From: Aporhodopirellula aestuarii | Lineage (GTDB): Bacteria > Planctomycetota > Planctomycetia > Pirellulales > Pirellulaceae | NCBI RefSeq assembly: GCF_023701485.1 | Contig: NZ_JAMQBK010000039.1 | Span: 426,236 to 490,235 of the forward strand | Length of the DNA: 64,000 nucleotides | Direction: 5' to 3' | Shown here: positions 46,101-53,533 of the stretch, in pieces | How the letters are laid out: the number at the start of each line of letters is the position of its first letter | Position numbering within the stretch: the stretch's first letter is position 1 | Program-made: the position numbers and the translations under genes | Notes under the pieces: generated by a model | What the model was told of the DNA's origin: nothing | Databases searched by the model: none | What the model saw: only the letters and a program-made list of their open reading frames with translations

Positions 46101-46777
46101 CGCTGGTCCTGCGGTCGCAGCAGCAGATAGTCGAGCATCTTGTAGTTGGTCAGCAGGATGTCGGGAGGATCTTCCTGTTGAGCCTCGTGATTGCTGATGC
46201 CGTGGGCTTCGCCCATCGCTTTCGTGCCGCTCCCTGCCGAAGCACCCGGGTCGGAGGGATCGTAGCGACCGGTGTAGTTGCCAACTCGAATTCCTGCTTG
46301 CTTCAGTTCGGACGTCCGCCAAATGACCTTGGCGAAGCGTTTCTCCTGGTCGGCGGCCAGAGCGTTCATCGGATACAGGATGATTGCTTTGATGCCCTTC
46401 TGGCCTTCCTTGCGAGCACGCAGGCAGTGATCAAGGATCGGGAACAGGAAGCATTCGGTTTTGCCGCTGCCGGTTCCTGTGGTCACAATCGTTGGTTTCG
46501 GTTTCTGCGACTTGCTGGCCAGTCGCCGCCATGATCGGTTCTGGTGTTTGAAAGGGTGAAACTCGACCGGGAAATCGAACGGCACGCGTTCGTTGGCATC
46601 GGCAGGACGATACGGTCGGCGAAGCTGAACCCACGGACCTTTGAACAAACCGGTATCCGGATCGGTCAGGAATCGCTCGAACGCTTTCTCGACCGACTTC
46701 TCTCGGAAGTCGAAGGTCGACTGCAGGTAGAACAGAACCTGCTTGCGGATATTCTCGGCTAGATGGGCTGGCAGCAT
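40148..46777 (-). CDS. Giant DEAD/DEAH helicase with DUF1998: fused DrmA-DrmB-like (or DruE-like)
   Basis: A 2209-residue protein. Walker A is TTGTGSGKTECFLFPI near residue 99 and the DExH box YLVLDELHTYDG near 242, with VVGTSATL after it. Helicase C is near 1112 (TSTLEMGIDIGDLS, YLQRIGRAGRS). DUF1998/MZB follows near 1680-1745 (LLDGVPGGTGYLKTLY, then a C-x-C...CYRC cluster). A nuclease-like domain lies near 1845-1910 (QPDFVLR, FTDGFQYHCHP), missing a clear ExK. DISARM usually encodes DrmA (helicase) and DrmB (DUF1998) separately; here they seem joined, a layout also close to Druantia DruE. It abuts the methylase stop and ends 2 bp before the RelE-UvrD gene. Confidence 0.88.
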   Translation of the reverse strand: MLPAHLAENIRKQVLFYLQSTFDFREKSVEKAFERFLTDPDTGLFKGPWVQLRRPYRPADANERVPFDFPVEFHPFKHQNRSWRRLASKSQKPKPTIVTTGTGSGKTECFLFPILDHCLRARKEGQKGIKAIILYPMNALAADQEKRFAKVIWRTSELKQAGIRVGNYTGRYDPSDPGASAGSGTKAMGEAHGISNHEAQQEDPPDILLTNYKMLDYLLLRPQDQRLWRFNDPGVLQYLVLDELHTYDGAQGADVACLIRRLKERLDIAKGDLCVVGTSATLDDREPAKDSTNKKADGSVDAKETGSDRLAKFASTLFEEEINAEAVIGEDRVSVAEMVVLDPEEVTLPNPTGCQPLEDEDALKYALRQSVLWGGPQYAGPDIPHHLFSKDDHKLSDEEKATLEAVEAWSVQLGGWLKGRMLFKYLLNIFEKSETDGSGPLTWQNLVDLLAREELGFNDFPKTTDRGSICASFFALVAQAKEVRSGHAFPLVPTQVQLWIRELRRLGRLVHDKPVFSWLDEPTQEFPSLPVFHCSECGESGWVGLADPNTETQIGAKGVSGFQLDAEPSKIYRGWFGFKGMRNPNIVVISPDREGLSDAPPSEGEGAPAENLAQQEFGFKQWYMCPKSLVLRLEDGPCPLTNDPKRFKVKVNHETRLDKKQNTVGDQGCPNCQSKDGVFFIGSQSATLSSVAIDELFGSVLNNDPKLLAFTDSVQDASHRAGFFSSRTYQFTFRTALQHVIDDAGDSGIRLSDAGPALLDWWSQPRPGWRGSIREAMASLLPPDLHEYSDFVNYRDNASASDPPKRLRDEIDLRLTWEVTSEFGLMQTHGRTIEPAGSSCIAWDDQRIESTLKNLRERIPGIDPALADLPDKAIKLWIYGFLHRARIRGAIAHPFLDSFAKNNFWGKYPFGRTIPGRETYPGGGHYKPHLMVTQSQRTHDHVLAPTKKGGRQPWQLVWARRSLRKPNADETSLLDLIAALLTCGTEAGLFTRLHQDGTKNFYAVSAHAAILTSDRVNLICSESGKALIRPAAEAEFWKDAPSWEYYSQKGRYADGDYSPRQEYYQDRYRKGALRRVVASEHTGLLATEDREKLELDFSRTEHTDDPNVLTCTSTLEMGIDIGDLSSTMLCSIPPSTASYLQRIGRAGRSTGTALIVSVVNQRPHDLFFYGRPSEMLRGKVDPPGCWLDASAVLVRQYLAYGFDSATKIGELTELPKSGKQLVEDMAKPEGNIPRMLQWITKNEADLRGLFLKRFHNDVQSDTRERFVTETSSDLLLQRMHLATGEFERMTRDLENARKRLRDQLAKLDEEEKEARLEIEQELRILQGRLMSLSRTTALEILTDNGLLPNYAFPERGVRFYGAIYNKHRKSDQEHKPIEITRPAGVALKELAPANHFYTHSRVFDIQQIAIGNPQDPLIFTWAICGACGHMRPKDELDKPEAQPACPQCGHDGDSDSQLDQGQHRKFIEFSRSQALSYMEHYESLSGDRSDERNREYYQTIRSFDLTQDTPAGAVGDEGLPFGIEYRASVIMREVNVGYQGEQGIVPFGVDQEAPEDGFRVCRDCGITVSPGASLDDIRHRRSCSRRRANDKRRQEGRNELPYNWEPVYLYRELKSEAIRLLLPIADDDDIDTLTACVHLGLRLRFEGNPAHLNVSPQIMPDPATGMKRYYVVLLDGVPGGTGYLKTLYQEKDGQNRDGEGIMHVLRLARNTLETCICRQMRQDPDRQDTDGCYRCIRTYHLQYKSDTISRERGITLLNKLIAAGEKRVPQQALAAIKPNSLFGSMLEKKFVDLLESFVEQQNGSWEQTIIRGNQGFRFSLPGVERLWELELQPTLGSAQGVSVQSQPDFVLRTDDDRIKPVAIFTDGFQYHCHPVNRLADDMNKRRSILASGKYHVWSVTWDDLNPENADHVMVCHAPVAQMLQQYANAAKGQGRIIPDARKMICNGLVQLKAFIAAPHAPGWAQLATFASYFPLQMLAGQRTVNAQELRAALSTWRPGAALPKVATQQNGEWVYNDRASLNQDLVSYITVGDAVSNRQNQVITLARLGDSEAETTGSDFTERWRRFLACLNLYQFGENFRFWAASESETTAPEIPLEAVEAVSDDWQPVMEDVLPSLQPYVQELAAAALPLPAALPKVEYFNEQIEDDAFAELAWPNCSPPVALLAGDQSDFASAWQDQGWKVVTPDDLQAKGITHLIDLIAKGISGA

Positions 46778-49700
46778 TTATGACTGCCCTCCATACCGCT
46801 TCTCGAACTCTTCCCACGCTCGGGCGTAGTCGGCTTCGCGGTCGACTTTGGTGAAGGGTGGGTAGAAGGTTTTGGTGACGGTTTGCAGGCCGTCATCGAT
46901 TTCCCAGCTGACTTCCAGTGGTGGGGCGTCGCCGATCTCGTCGGCGAAGGGCCAGTTGGGACTGAGGGCGTCTTCGGCGGGGCGGGTTTTGTAGGCCTCG
47001 GGGTGTTTTTCGAGGGCTTCGTTGCGGACGGTGCGGAACTGGGTGCCGCCCTGATTCTTGCGGACGGTGTTGGGGAGATGGCGGCCGCGTGCGTCGTACT
47101 CGTCGGCCAGTTCATACATGCGCATCACCGGAAACTGAACTCGGTAGATCGTCAGCAGTTCTTCGAGCGTCAGCCCCAACGCCATCGCCACCAACACATC
47201 GATTTCCAGTAGTGCCTGACGACGCGTGAAGTCGCTCCGCAGGGGCGTTTTCCAAGTCCAATCAGATGGGTCCAGCTCGTCCCACGGAAGTTCGTATTCG
47301 CTTGCAAAGCGGTGGTCTTCAGCTACCCATGCCTCAAGGTTAATGTCTTGAGATGCCAAAGACTGCCAGAGTTGACGATATTCATTGGTCAGACAATTCA
47401 GTCTTAGTCCTCGAACCAACAATGCGTTTGAAAAAACATCGCCTTCGATTATTGGGAATTTTTCCAAGAACTCCGTCGTACAGTTCGCACGTCCGGTCAC
47501 TCGCAAAATGAAGTCGAATGGTACGGAAAACGTGGCGGTGGTAAACATCGCCATCATTCGTTCATCTTTGAATGCGACACTCATCAACGCATTAATGTGC
47601 TTCACTCCCTTGGGAATTATCGCACTGTCTAGTGACCGTTCGCCCTTGCTAATCATCTTTCGATTGGCATAGCGAAAATGTTGCGTTGAGTCCGTGCCAT
47701 CCGGCCACTCGGGTATTTTGTGGAACGAGACGTCTGGCTGATAGACTGTCCTTGGCAGAAAGTTCTCGCCGATATTGGTCAAGTCGATGTCATCATACGC
47801 GCGATGCGAATTGCAGTTAGTGTTCGCTGTCTTATATAGAGGTTGGCCGACGTAAATGTGCGGGCCTGAAAGCACCAACTCACTTATACTCTGGGGTTGA
47901 TATGATGGATTTTCAACCCTTTTGATTTGACGGTCTTCTTGTGCCCCGACTTCGTTAAAAAGCTGTGTTGCATAATAGGAACCTTTCAAGTCTGACAACC
48001 GCCGAGGCGCGGTAGCGACGCGGGAGATCACTTGGATAATCTCACTTGCATGAATTTGCGGCAACCTAGCTTCAAGTGGTGACGTTCCTTCTTCTTCGAT
48101 GAACCTTGCGAATGTAGACAATTCACTCTCTGTGATGGTGACGATCCGTCGGCTATGCCCCCGAATCTCCCACGTGTCGTCATCTGCTTTGATTCCCGGC
48201 ACTGGATCGTTTGGTTGCGAATGAGAATAGCAATGGCTTAGCGTCCTGGGGTCAAAAAGATTCGCAACCATACGAAATTCGATCGTGGATGACGGTGCCT
48301 GGTATACGTTGATGCTGAACTCAGCTCGATTATAAACGTCGGCGAATAGTTTGTGCTCATTTCGGAAATGGTAGTGTCCTCGCAGTCGTTCGTAGACGAA
48401 GCGTCGAAATGATCCGCCATTTGAGTCATCGAAAACGCCTTCCGGGTGCAATAGAACAAGAACTCCTGTGCGACTTATGATGTCCAGCGAGCGAACGATG
48501 AAGTTCTTGTAGTAATTGGCCTTCATACCCGCCAAGACGCCGTACTGCCGCGGCGAATTGAGACAGGCAACAGCACCTTCTCCACATCGAATCGCGGTTG
48601 CGATAAACGGACGGTTATTCTCCTGCGCAACAATCGCTTGCCTTGCGCGGTTTAGTGCACCACTCTTCGCTTCTTTGACTCCCAACATCGGTTCGCGTTC
48701 AGACATCGTTGCGGCTTCGGCCCACTCAGCCTTATTCCACGGCGGATTTCCAACAATCAAATCAAACCCACCGCCCATCGACTCTTCGCCGAGCACCTCC
48801 ACAAAGGCTAATTCCCAATGATGAAAGTTTTGCTCACCGCGAATCGATTCGGCGACGCCGAACCACGGCACTCCACCGGCTAACAGTTCGGTATCGGGCA
48901 CTTCGCCTTCGGGTGCGGCCTGCAACAGGACGCCGATGTTGAAACCCAGCTTGGCACTTAGGATTTCCGTCCATGACCTGTCGGGAGGATCGCCAGACAA
49001 CAACAACCGGGCCGAGGCCAGAAATGCATTTCGGGTCGGCAGGTCGGCGACCTGATCGAGCGGCCAAAGCCAGAGGCTGCACCACGTATCCATCACCAAT
49101 CGCAGACGCTGGAAGCTGCCGGACGTTGATTCGAGTTCTCGGCAAACCCGTTCCTGCTCAGCAAGCGACGGGCTTGGCTTGACCGCTTCGGAGCTGTTTG
49201 CGGGAACCGGCCAAACGGTGGCTGTGCAGACCGTGGCACACAGTGCTTCCGCGCGCTGCTGAGCGTACGTTCGCCAGTGCTGGTCAATCAGTTCACAGAT
49301 GGCGATCGCTTCGTTGAGTGGCTCCTTCGTCCACTTGGGCGAGACCTGCTTCTTGATCCATTCACCAGCCGTATCGCAGTCGTCTTTCCAGAACGACTTC
49401 ATTAGCTTGTCGCTGCGAGTTGGCACCATCTCCGGATCAAAGACCAAGAAGTGGTAAATCTCGTCGTCGCCCCGTGATTCACCTGGCTTCAAGAGACGCG
49501 GCAGTCCAGCTTTGTGCTCGCTGTGCTGCTCATCGAGCGTCAGGAAAATGTCGCACGAGATCCGCTCAACCTGACGCATGCGACCTTCAGGCAGCAATTC
49601 GTACAAAGCGAGCAGTTCGTCCTGATCCTTCTGGTTGCTCACCCATTTCCAGATCGTCTGCCGCTTCTCGTACAGCTTCTTGTCGTCTTTGCCCAAGCCA

Positions 49701-52297
49701 GCTGTACTTCGCTCCCTCGCACACTCGCAGAACCGCACGACCTGGGCTCGGCACTCGTCGGCATCCTCCGCCAACTCGTCCCACTTGATCTTGGTGACCA
49801 AATCAAGCGACTGTTTGCGGAACTTGGCAAACTCTTCCGGCGTCGTGTGTTCACGCAACTGCTCAATATCCGACTGGACCTGCTGAATCAACTTCGACGC
49901 CCAGGCATGTTCGCCACGGCGAAGTTGTTCCGTCGTCCAAACCGCTCGTCGGGCTCCGATCAGGCTGTTTCCACAACGCAGCCGCAGGCCGAACCAGGGC
50001 GTTGCTCCCGACTGATAGATATCGCGACCGCCGTTCTCCCCTTCCTTCACCAACAGACGATGGATACTACCCAGCCACAGCGAAAGCTGTCCCAGCTCAA
50101 CGGCCGTTTCATTCAAGTCAACGCCGTAGATGTTGTTGGTGGCGATGTAATGCTTCACTCGCCGCAGCTCATCGCCAAAGCGAGCAGGCTCGATCGTGGT
50201 AGGAACTGTGCCGCTCTCCCATTCGAGCGACTTTTCAGCCACGAGCATCGTTGCCGATGAACCGCTGGATTCCAACTCCGGTACTGCGCCGACTACGGAG
50301 ACCACTTCCGTTTCCACAACGGTTGCCGAATCCGCCCGCTTCGCTGTGTCTGCGTGTCGGATTCGCAAATCGGTGAGCGGAACTTCACCACTGGGGTACT
50401 TCTCCTGCAACTGCTTCTGCTTCATTTCGAGGTAACGGGTTGCCAGCTGCTCGGCGGCTTCGTTCAGGAACGCGCCACTGCCCATCGCCGGTTCGCAGAT
50501 CTTCAACTGTAGGATTTTGTCGGCGTCGTCGGGTGTGTAATCCTTCAACAGTTCACGCAGGGCTTCCTCGACCAGGCATTTGGTCAACACTTCCGGCGTG
50601 TAGTACGATGCGGACTGTTCACGATCGATCCCGTTCAGGTGCAGGATGAATTCGCCTTTGCGGTAAACCCTAGGCTTGCCGTCTTCGAGTCGTTCGACTT
50701 CGTCCTTCTTGAATTCTTCCAGCCGATCCTTCGGAACGAACCAGGTCGGTGTCTTTTTGTCGCCAAAGTCCTTGCTGGCCGGTTTGACGTGGATTAACTC
50801 CTGATCAGCAAACATCCCCTTGTACGAAAGTAAGCCTTCGTAGACTGCGCCCAACTGGTTGATCCCCAGTTCCGCATAGTTGACGCGGCCAATGGTTTTA
50901 GAATTCTTGTCGGTACTGAGCGATAGCTTGCGTATCACCTGCTGCAAACAGCCGTTGGACAACATGGCCCGATTGAGCAGCGGTGTCGCATCAGGTGAAA
51001 ACAGCGTTGCCGTTAGCGGACGAACTTCAAACGCCCGCACGGTTTCGCCATTGAATAGCAAGCGAGACTGTGCGTCCCTGTTGGAGTCGTCGTTCGGATG
51101 GAAACCGCCGTGAATGATGCGGAACAGTGACTTCAAATGCTGGTGAAAGTACTTTCCTTCACTCGTCGCATCGGTCAGCGGCACCAGCTCCAGATCACGA
51201 AGTGATTCCAGGCTGTAACCTAGCCGAAAAATGTTGTCGTCGACCGGCAGGATCTCCAGCTCACCACCGCGTGCTTCCGCGTAGAAACAAAACAACAGCC
51301 GATAAACGAACGTCAGTGCCTCGCGACGCAGATGCTCAGCCGTGATTTCATACGTGCGGTCGTCGAGCTCTGGCAGGTTGAGGGAGAAATTCTGCCCCGA
51401 CCGTTTCAATTCGTCTTTCGAGAGTTTCAACAGCGGACGCTTCTCACGCTCGGTTCGGTCACGAGCCCACTCGTTGACTAGTAACTCGATCGCCTCGCGG
51501 ACCGCGAACTGCAAACTCTCCGTTACACCATGAGCAAATCGATGGCTTTGCTCTTCCAGTTTGTCCAGCAGCACTTCGTCCGATTCGCCATCAGGACAAA
51601 GCGTATCGGCGGATATGAACGCCGCGATGTGGTTGAAGGTGTCCTTCTCTTTGCGACCGAACGCATCGTCCAGATCAAAGGACAGGAATCGGCCTTGAGC
51701 GAACGTGTTGCGATCGAGCAGCAACACCTGGCTACCGGCCAGCATCAGGATCCAGCGAGGTCCATCTTCCTCCGTAAAGATACGTCCAACGCAACGGCTC
51801 CAGTCGCCTTCACACAGTTTGTGGTCGGCCTGATTCTTGAGCTGATCCTTGTAGGGCTGCATGCCGAGAGGATCTTCGCTGGGCATGCCTTCTTTGAGAC
51901 TGCCATCAGGAAGGCAAAAGTGCGTTTCGCAAACCACCAGCCAAGGCTTGTTGTATCGGTTGACTCGCCCCAGCGTCGGCACGTAGGTCTCCCCGCCCTC
52001 GGTGGGATGATCGAGTGGTTCGAGGTCGGTGTATCCCAGCGCATGCAGCAGTTGTGAGTGCCAGCCGCGAGCTTCATCACCAGCAAACTGTCGCCGGATT
52101 GGTTCTTCCTCATCCAGCACCTGAGTTTTGGCCCGGAAGTAATACTGCGACAGGTTCTGAAACCGCCGCGGCGGAGCATTCGACCCCAGCTCAACCCACT
52201 TCTTGACCAGCTCCTTCACGTCCTTGGTAAAGGTGCTGTCCAGGTAGTGCGACGAGTAGTATTCGCCAACGTTCGTAATGCAGGTGTCGAGTGGCAT
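46778..52297 (-). CDS. Giant N6-adenine DNA methyltransferase, DrmMI/Eco57I-like
   Basis: A 1839-residue protein with a SAM-dependent N6-adenine methylase core. Motif I reads [20 protein letters not shown] near residue 605 and catalytic motif [16 protein letters not shown] near 1184. The ~575-residue gap holds a long insertion. The N-terminal 500 residues and the C-terminal 600, the latter probably a target-recognition region, are otherwise unassigned. Such class I DISARM/BREX-scale methylases mark host DNA so the helicases attack only unmarked DNA. It abuts the nuclease-like gene upstream and the DrmAB-like gene downstream (TAA then ATG), with no gap at either junction. Confidence 0.88.
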   Translation of the reverse strand: MPLDTCITNVGEYYSSHYLDSTFTKDVKELVKKWVELGSNAPPRRFQNLSQYYFRAKTQVLDEEEPIRRQFAGDEARGWHSQLLHALGYTDLEPLDHPTEGGETYVPTLGRVNRYNKPWLVVCETHFCLPDGSLKEGMPSEDPLGMQPYKDQLKNQADHKLCEGDWSRCVGRIFTEEDGPRWILMLAGSQVLLLDRNTFAQGRFLSFDLDDAFGRKEKDTFNHIAAFISADTLCPDGESDEVLLDKLEEQSHRFAHGVTESLQFAVREAIELLVNEWARDRTEREKRPLLKLSKDELKRSGQNFSLNLPELDDRTYEITAEHLRREALTFVYRLLFCFYAEARGGELEILPVDDNIFRLGYSLESLRDLELVPLTDATSEGKYFHQHLKSLFRIIHGGFHPNDDSNRDAQSRLLFNGETVRAFEVRPLTATLFSPDATPLLNRAMLSNGCLQQVIRKLSLSTDKNSKTIGRVNYAELGINQLGAVYEGLLSYKGMFADQELIHVKPASKDFGDKKTPTWFVPKDRLEEFKKDEVERLEDGKPRVYRKGEFILHLNGIDREQSASYYTPEVLTKCLVEEALRELLKDYTPDDADKILQLKICEPAMGSGAFLNEAAEQLATRYLEMKQKQLQEKYPSGEVPLTDLRIRHADTAKRADSATVVETEVVSVVGAVPELESSGSSATMLVAEKSLEWESGTVPTTIEPARFGDELRRVKHYIATNNIYGVDLNETAVELGQLSLWLGSIHRLLVKEGENGGRDIYQSGATPWFGLRLRCGNSLIGARRAVWTTEQLRRGEHAWASKLIQQVQSDIEQLREHTTPEEFAKFRKQSLDLVTKIKWDELAEDADECRAQVVRFCECARERSTAGLGKDDKKLYEKRQTIWKWVSNQKDQDELLALYELLPEGRMRQVERISCDIFLTLDEQHSEHKAGLPRLLKPGESRGDDEIYHFLVFDPEMVPTRSDKLMKSFWKDDCDTAGEWIKKQVSPKWTKEPLNEAIAICELIDQHWRTYAQQRAEALCATVCTATVWPVPANSSEAVKPSPSLAEQERVCRELESTSGSFQRLRLVMDTWCSLWLWPLDQVADLPTRNAFLASARLLLSGDPPDRSWTEILSAKLGFNIGVLLQAAPEGEVPDTELLAGGVPWFGVAESIRGEQNFHHWELAFVEVLGEESMGGGFDLIVGNPPWNKAEWAEAATMSEREPMLGVKEAKSGALNRARQAIVAQENNRPFIATAIRCGEGAVACLNSPRQYGVLAGMKANYYKNFIVRSLDIISRTGVLVLLHPEGVFDDSNGGSFRRFVYERLRGHYHFRNEHKLFADVYNRAEFSINVYQAPSSTIEFRMVANLFDPRTLSHCYSHSQPNDPVPGIKADDDTWEIRGHSRRIVTITESELSTFARFIEEEGTSPLEARLPQIHASEIIQVISRVATAPRRLSDLKGSYYATQLFNEVGAQEDRQIKRVENPSYQPQSISELVLSGPHIYVGQPLYKTANTNCNSHRAYDDIDLTNIGENFLPRTVYQPDVSFHKIPEWPDGTDSTQHFRYANRKMISKGERSLDSAIIPKGVKHINALMSVAFKDERMMAMFTTATFSVPFDFILRVTGRANCTTEFLEKFPIIEGDVFSNALLVRGLRLNCLTNEYRQLWQSLASQDINLEAWVAEDHRFASEYELPWDELDPSDWTWKTPLRSDFTRRQALLEIDVLVAMALGLTLEELLTIYRVQFPVMRMYELADEYDARGRHLPNTVRKNQGGTQFRTVRNEALEKHPEAYKTRPAEDALSPNWPFADEIGDAPPLEVSWEIDDGLQTVTKTFYPPFTKVDREADYARAWEEFEKRYGGQS

Positions 52298-53533
52298 CTA
52301 TTCCGATTCCTGAATGCGTTCGAGACCAAGATGTTCCGCGATCTCGGCAAATATGGCGTCCACTGCTTCCAACGATTCCTCTGAAACGGGCAACTCCAAA
52401 AAAACGAATGGCTGTTGATTTCGACCTCTACCAAATCGTTTTGGGCCATCAAACTTGCGGCCGTTCCACTCGTCACAACCAAGTGACGTTGACGCGCCTA
52501 TCAAGATGACCTCCTCCTCCTCGGAACGGGCGTTTTGCGGAACCAACTTGATGAGCACAGTGTCGATTGGAGAAACACTCGTACTACCCTCCTCACTTCG
52601 GACTGATCCTTTGCCAAAGGAATGACGAGCCAGGTCTTCCATCTTTCGCAGGAGCTCCACCGTTTCCGGCCGACTTGTGTCATTGATGTTGTACGAGGTT
52701 ACTGCGGGCCAAGCCGGATCAACTGCGTCGGAAACCGCCGGAGGAACGACCTGGCGGAACATCGTGCTCACTGCCTGCTGATACGGCGCACCAAGAACAT
52801 CGAGCAAAGCGGCCGATTCCGCGATGCTTCCGTAACCAAGCCAGCCGATTTGCGATTTCACTTGCTCCCATTGCTCGGTTCCATCTTTCGACAGAAACAA
52901 CGGCCGGAACTCTGACTGAGCAAAGTCTCCTGCAGAAAAGAACGGCTCCCGATCCCACGTCAGCGCAACGATGTGACAGTTGGAAGACGGCAGGTTCGCA
53001 AATCCAGCAGAACGGAATATGGAAAGAACTTCTCGTTTTTCGAGTCGACGGGGGCGACTCGACTTATCTCCGAGTCCGCCCGCCTGTGGAGGTCTCGCAT
53101 AGGACTGGAGAATTGGCAGTGGCTCGGCCAAACGTGCTCCCCCATCCCAAATTGAAATCGCCTGGGTAAGTCGGAACTTCAAAGATAATTGTCCATTGAT
53201 GGAGCTGTTGAATTTCTTCCTTGACATTCCTTTTTCGTTTGATGCGGTACAACTTAAATACCTCGCGACTTTGGCTTCTACAAATACCGCATATTTGCTG
53301 CCGCTGGTCGTGGTGCAAACGATGATCAAGTCGGGATTACCAAAGTCGTAGCAACCTATTTCAACGATTAGCAACACCGACGCGATTTCGCCAATCCAAG
53401 CTGGCTGGCTTCCGTTTCCCCAAACGACGGCACGAAGCAGGTGTTCAACGCCATTGACCCCCGACGCTTCAAGAGCCGCTGCGATTGCGTTGACGATTCC
53501 GCGTTCGCCGTACCAAAGTAGATCAACACTCAT
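52298..53533 (-). CDS. PD-(D/E)XK nuclease-like protein of the DISARM-like operon
   Basis: A 411-residue soluble protein, not found by me in standard DISARM. Residues 55-95 show GNPDLIIVCTTTSGSKYAVF followed by VEAKV, which is a good match to the PD-x(n)-ExK active site of restriction-type nucleases. The rest is unassigned, with several aromatic-rich stretches. It lies between the DrmD-like and methylase genes, overlapping the first by 1 bp and abutting the second. If active, it could supply the DNA cut. The alternative is a target-recognition or inhibitor role with the fold only. Confidence 0.65.
   Translation of the reverse strand: MSVDLLWYGERGIVNAIAAALEASGVNGVEHLLRAVVWGNGSQPAWIGEIASVLLIVEIGCYDFGNPDLIIVCTTTSGSKYAVFVEAKVARYLSCTASNEKGMSRKKFNSSINGQLSLKFRLTQAISIWDGGARLAEPLPILQSYARPPQAGGLGDKSSRPRRLEKREVLSIFRSAGFANLPSSNCHIVALTWDREPFFSAGDFAQSEFRPLFLSKDGTEQWEQVKSQIGWLGYGSIAESAALLDVLGAPYQQAVSTMFRQVVPPAVSDAVDPAWPAVTSYNINDTSRPETVELLRKMEDLARHSFGKGSVRSEEGSTSVSPIDTVLIKLVPQNARSEEEEVILIGASTSLGCDEWNGRKFDGPKRFGRGRNQQPFVFLELPVSEESLEAVDAIFAEIAEHLGLERIQESE

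Noticed and set aside
45599..46534. Long plus-strand open frame (311 codons)
   Set aside because: It is antisense to the helicase motifs of the 2209-aa gene, whose Walker A, DExH and SAT motifs settle the coding strand.
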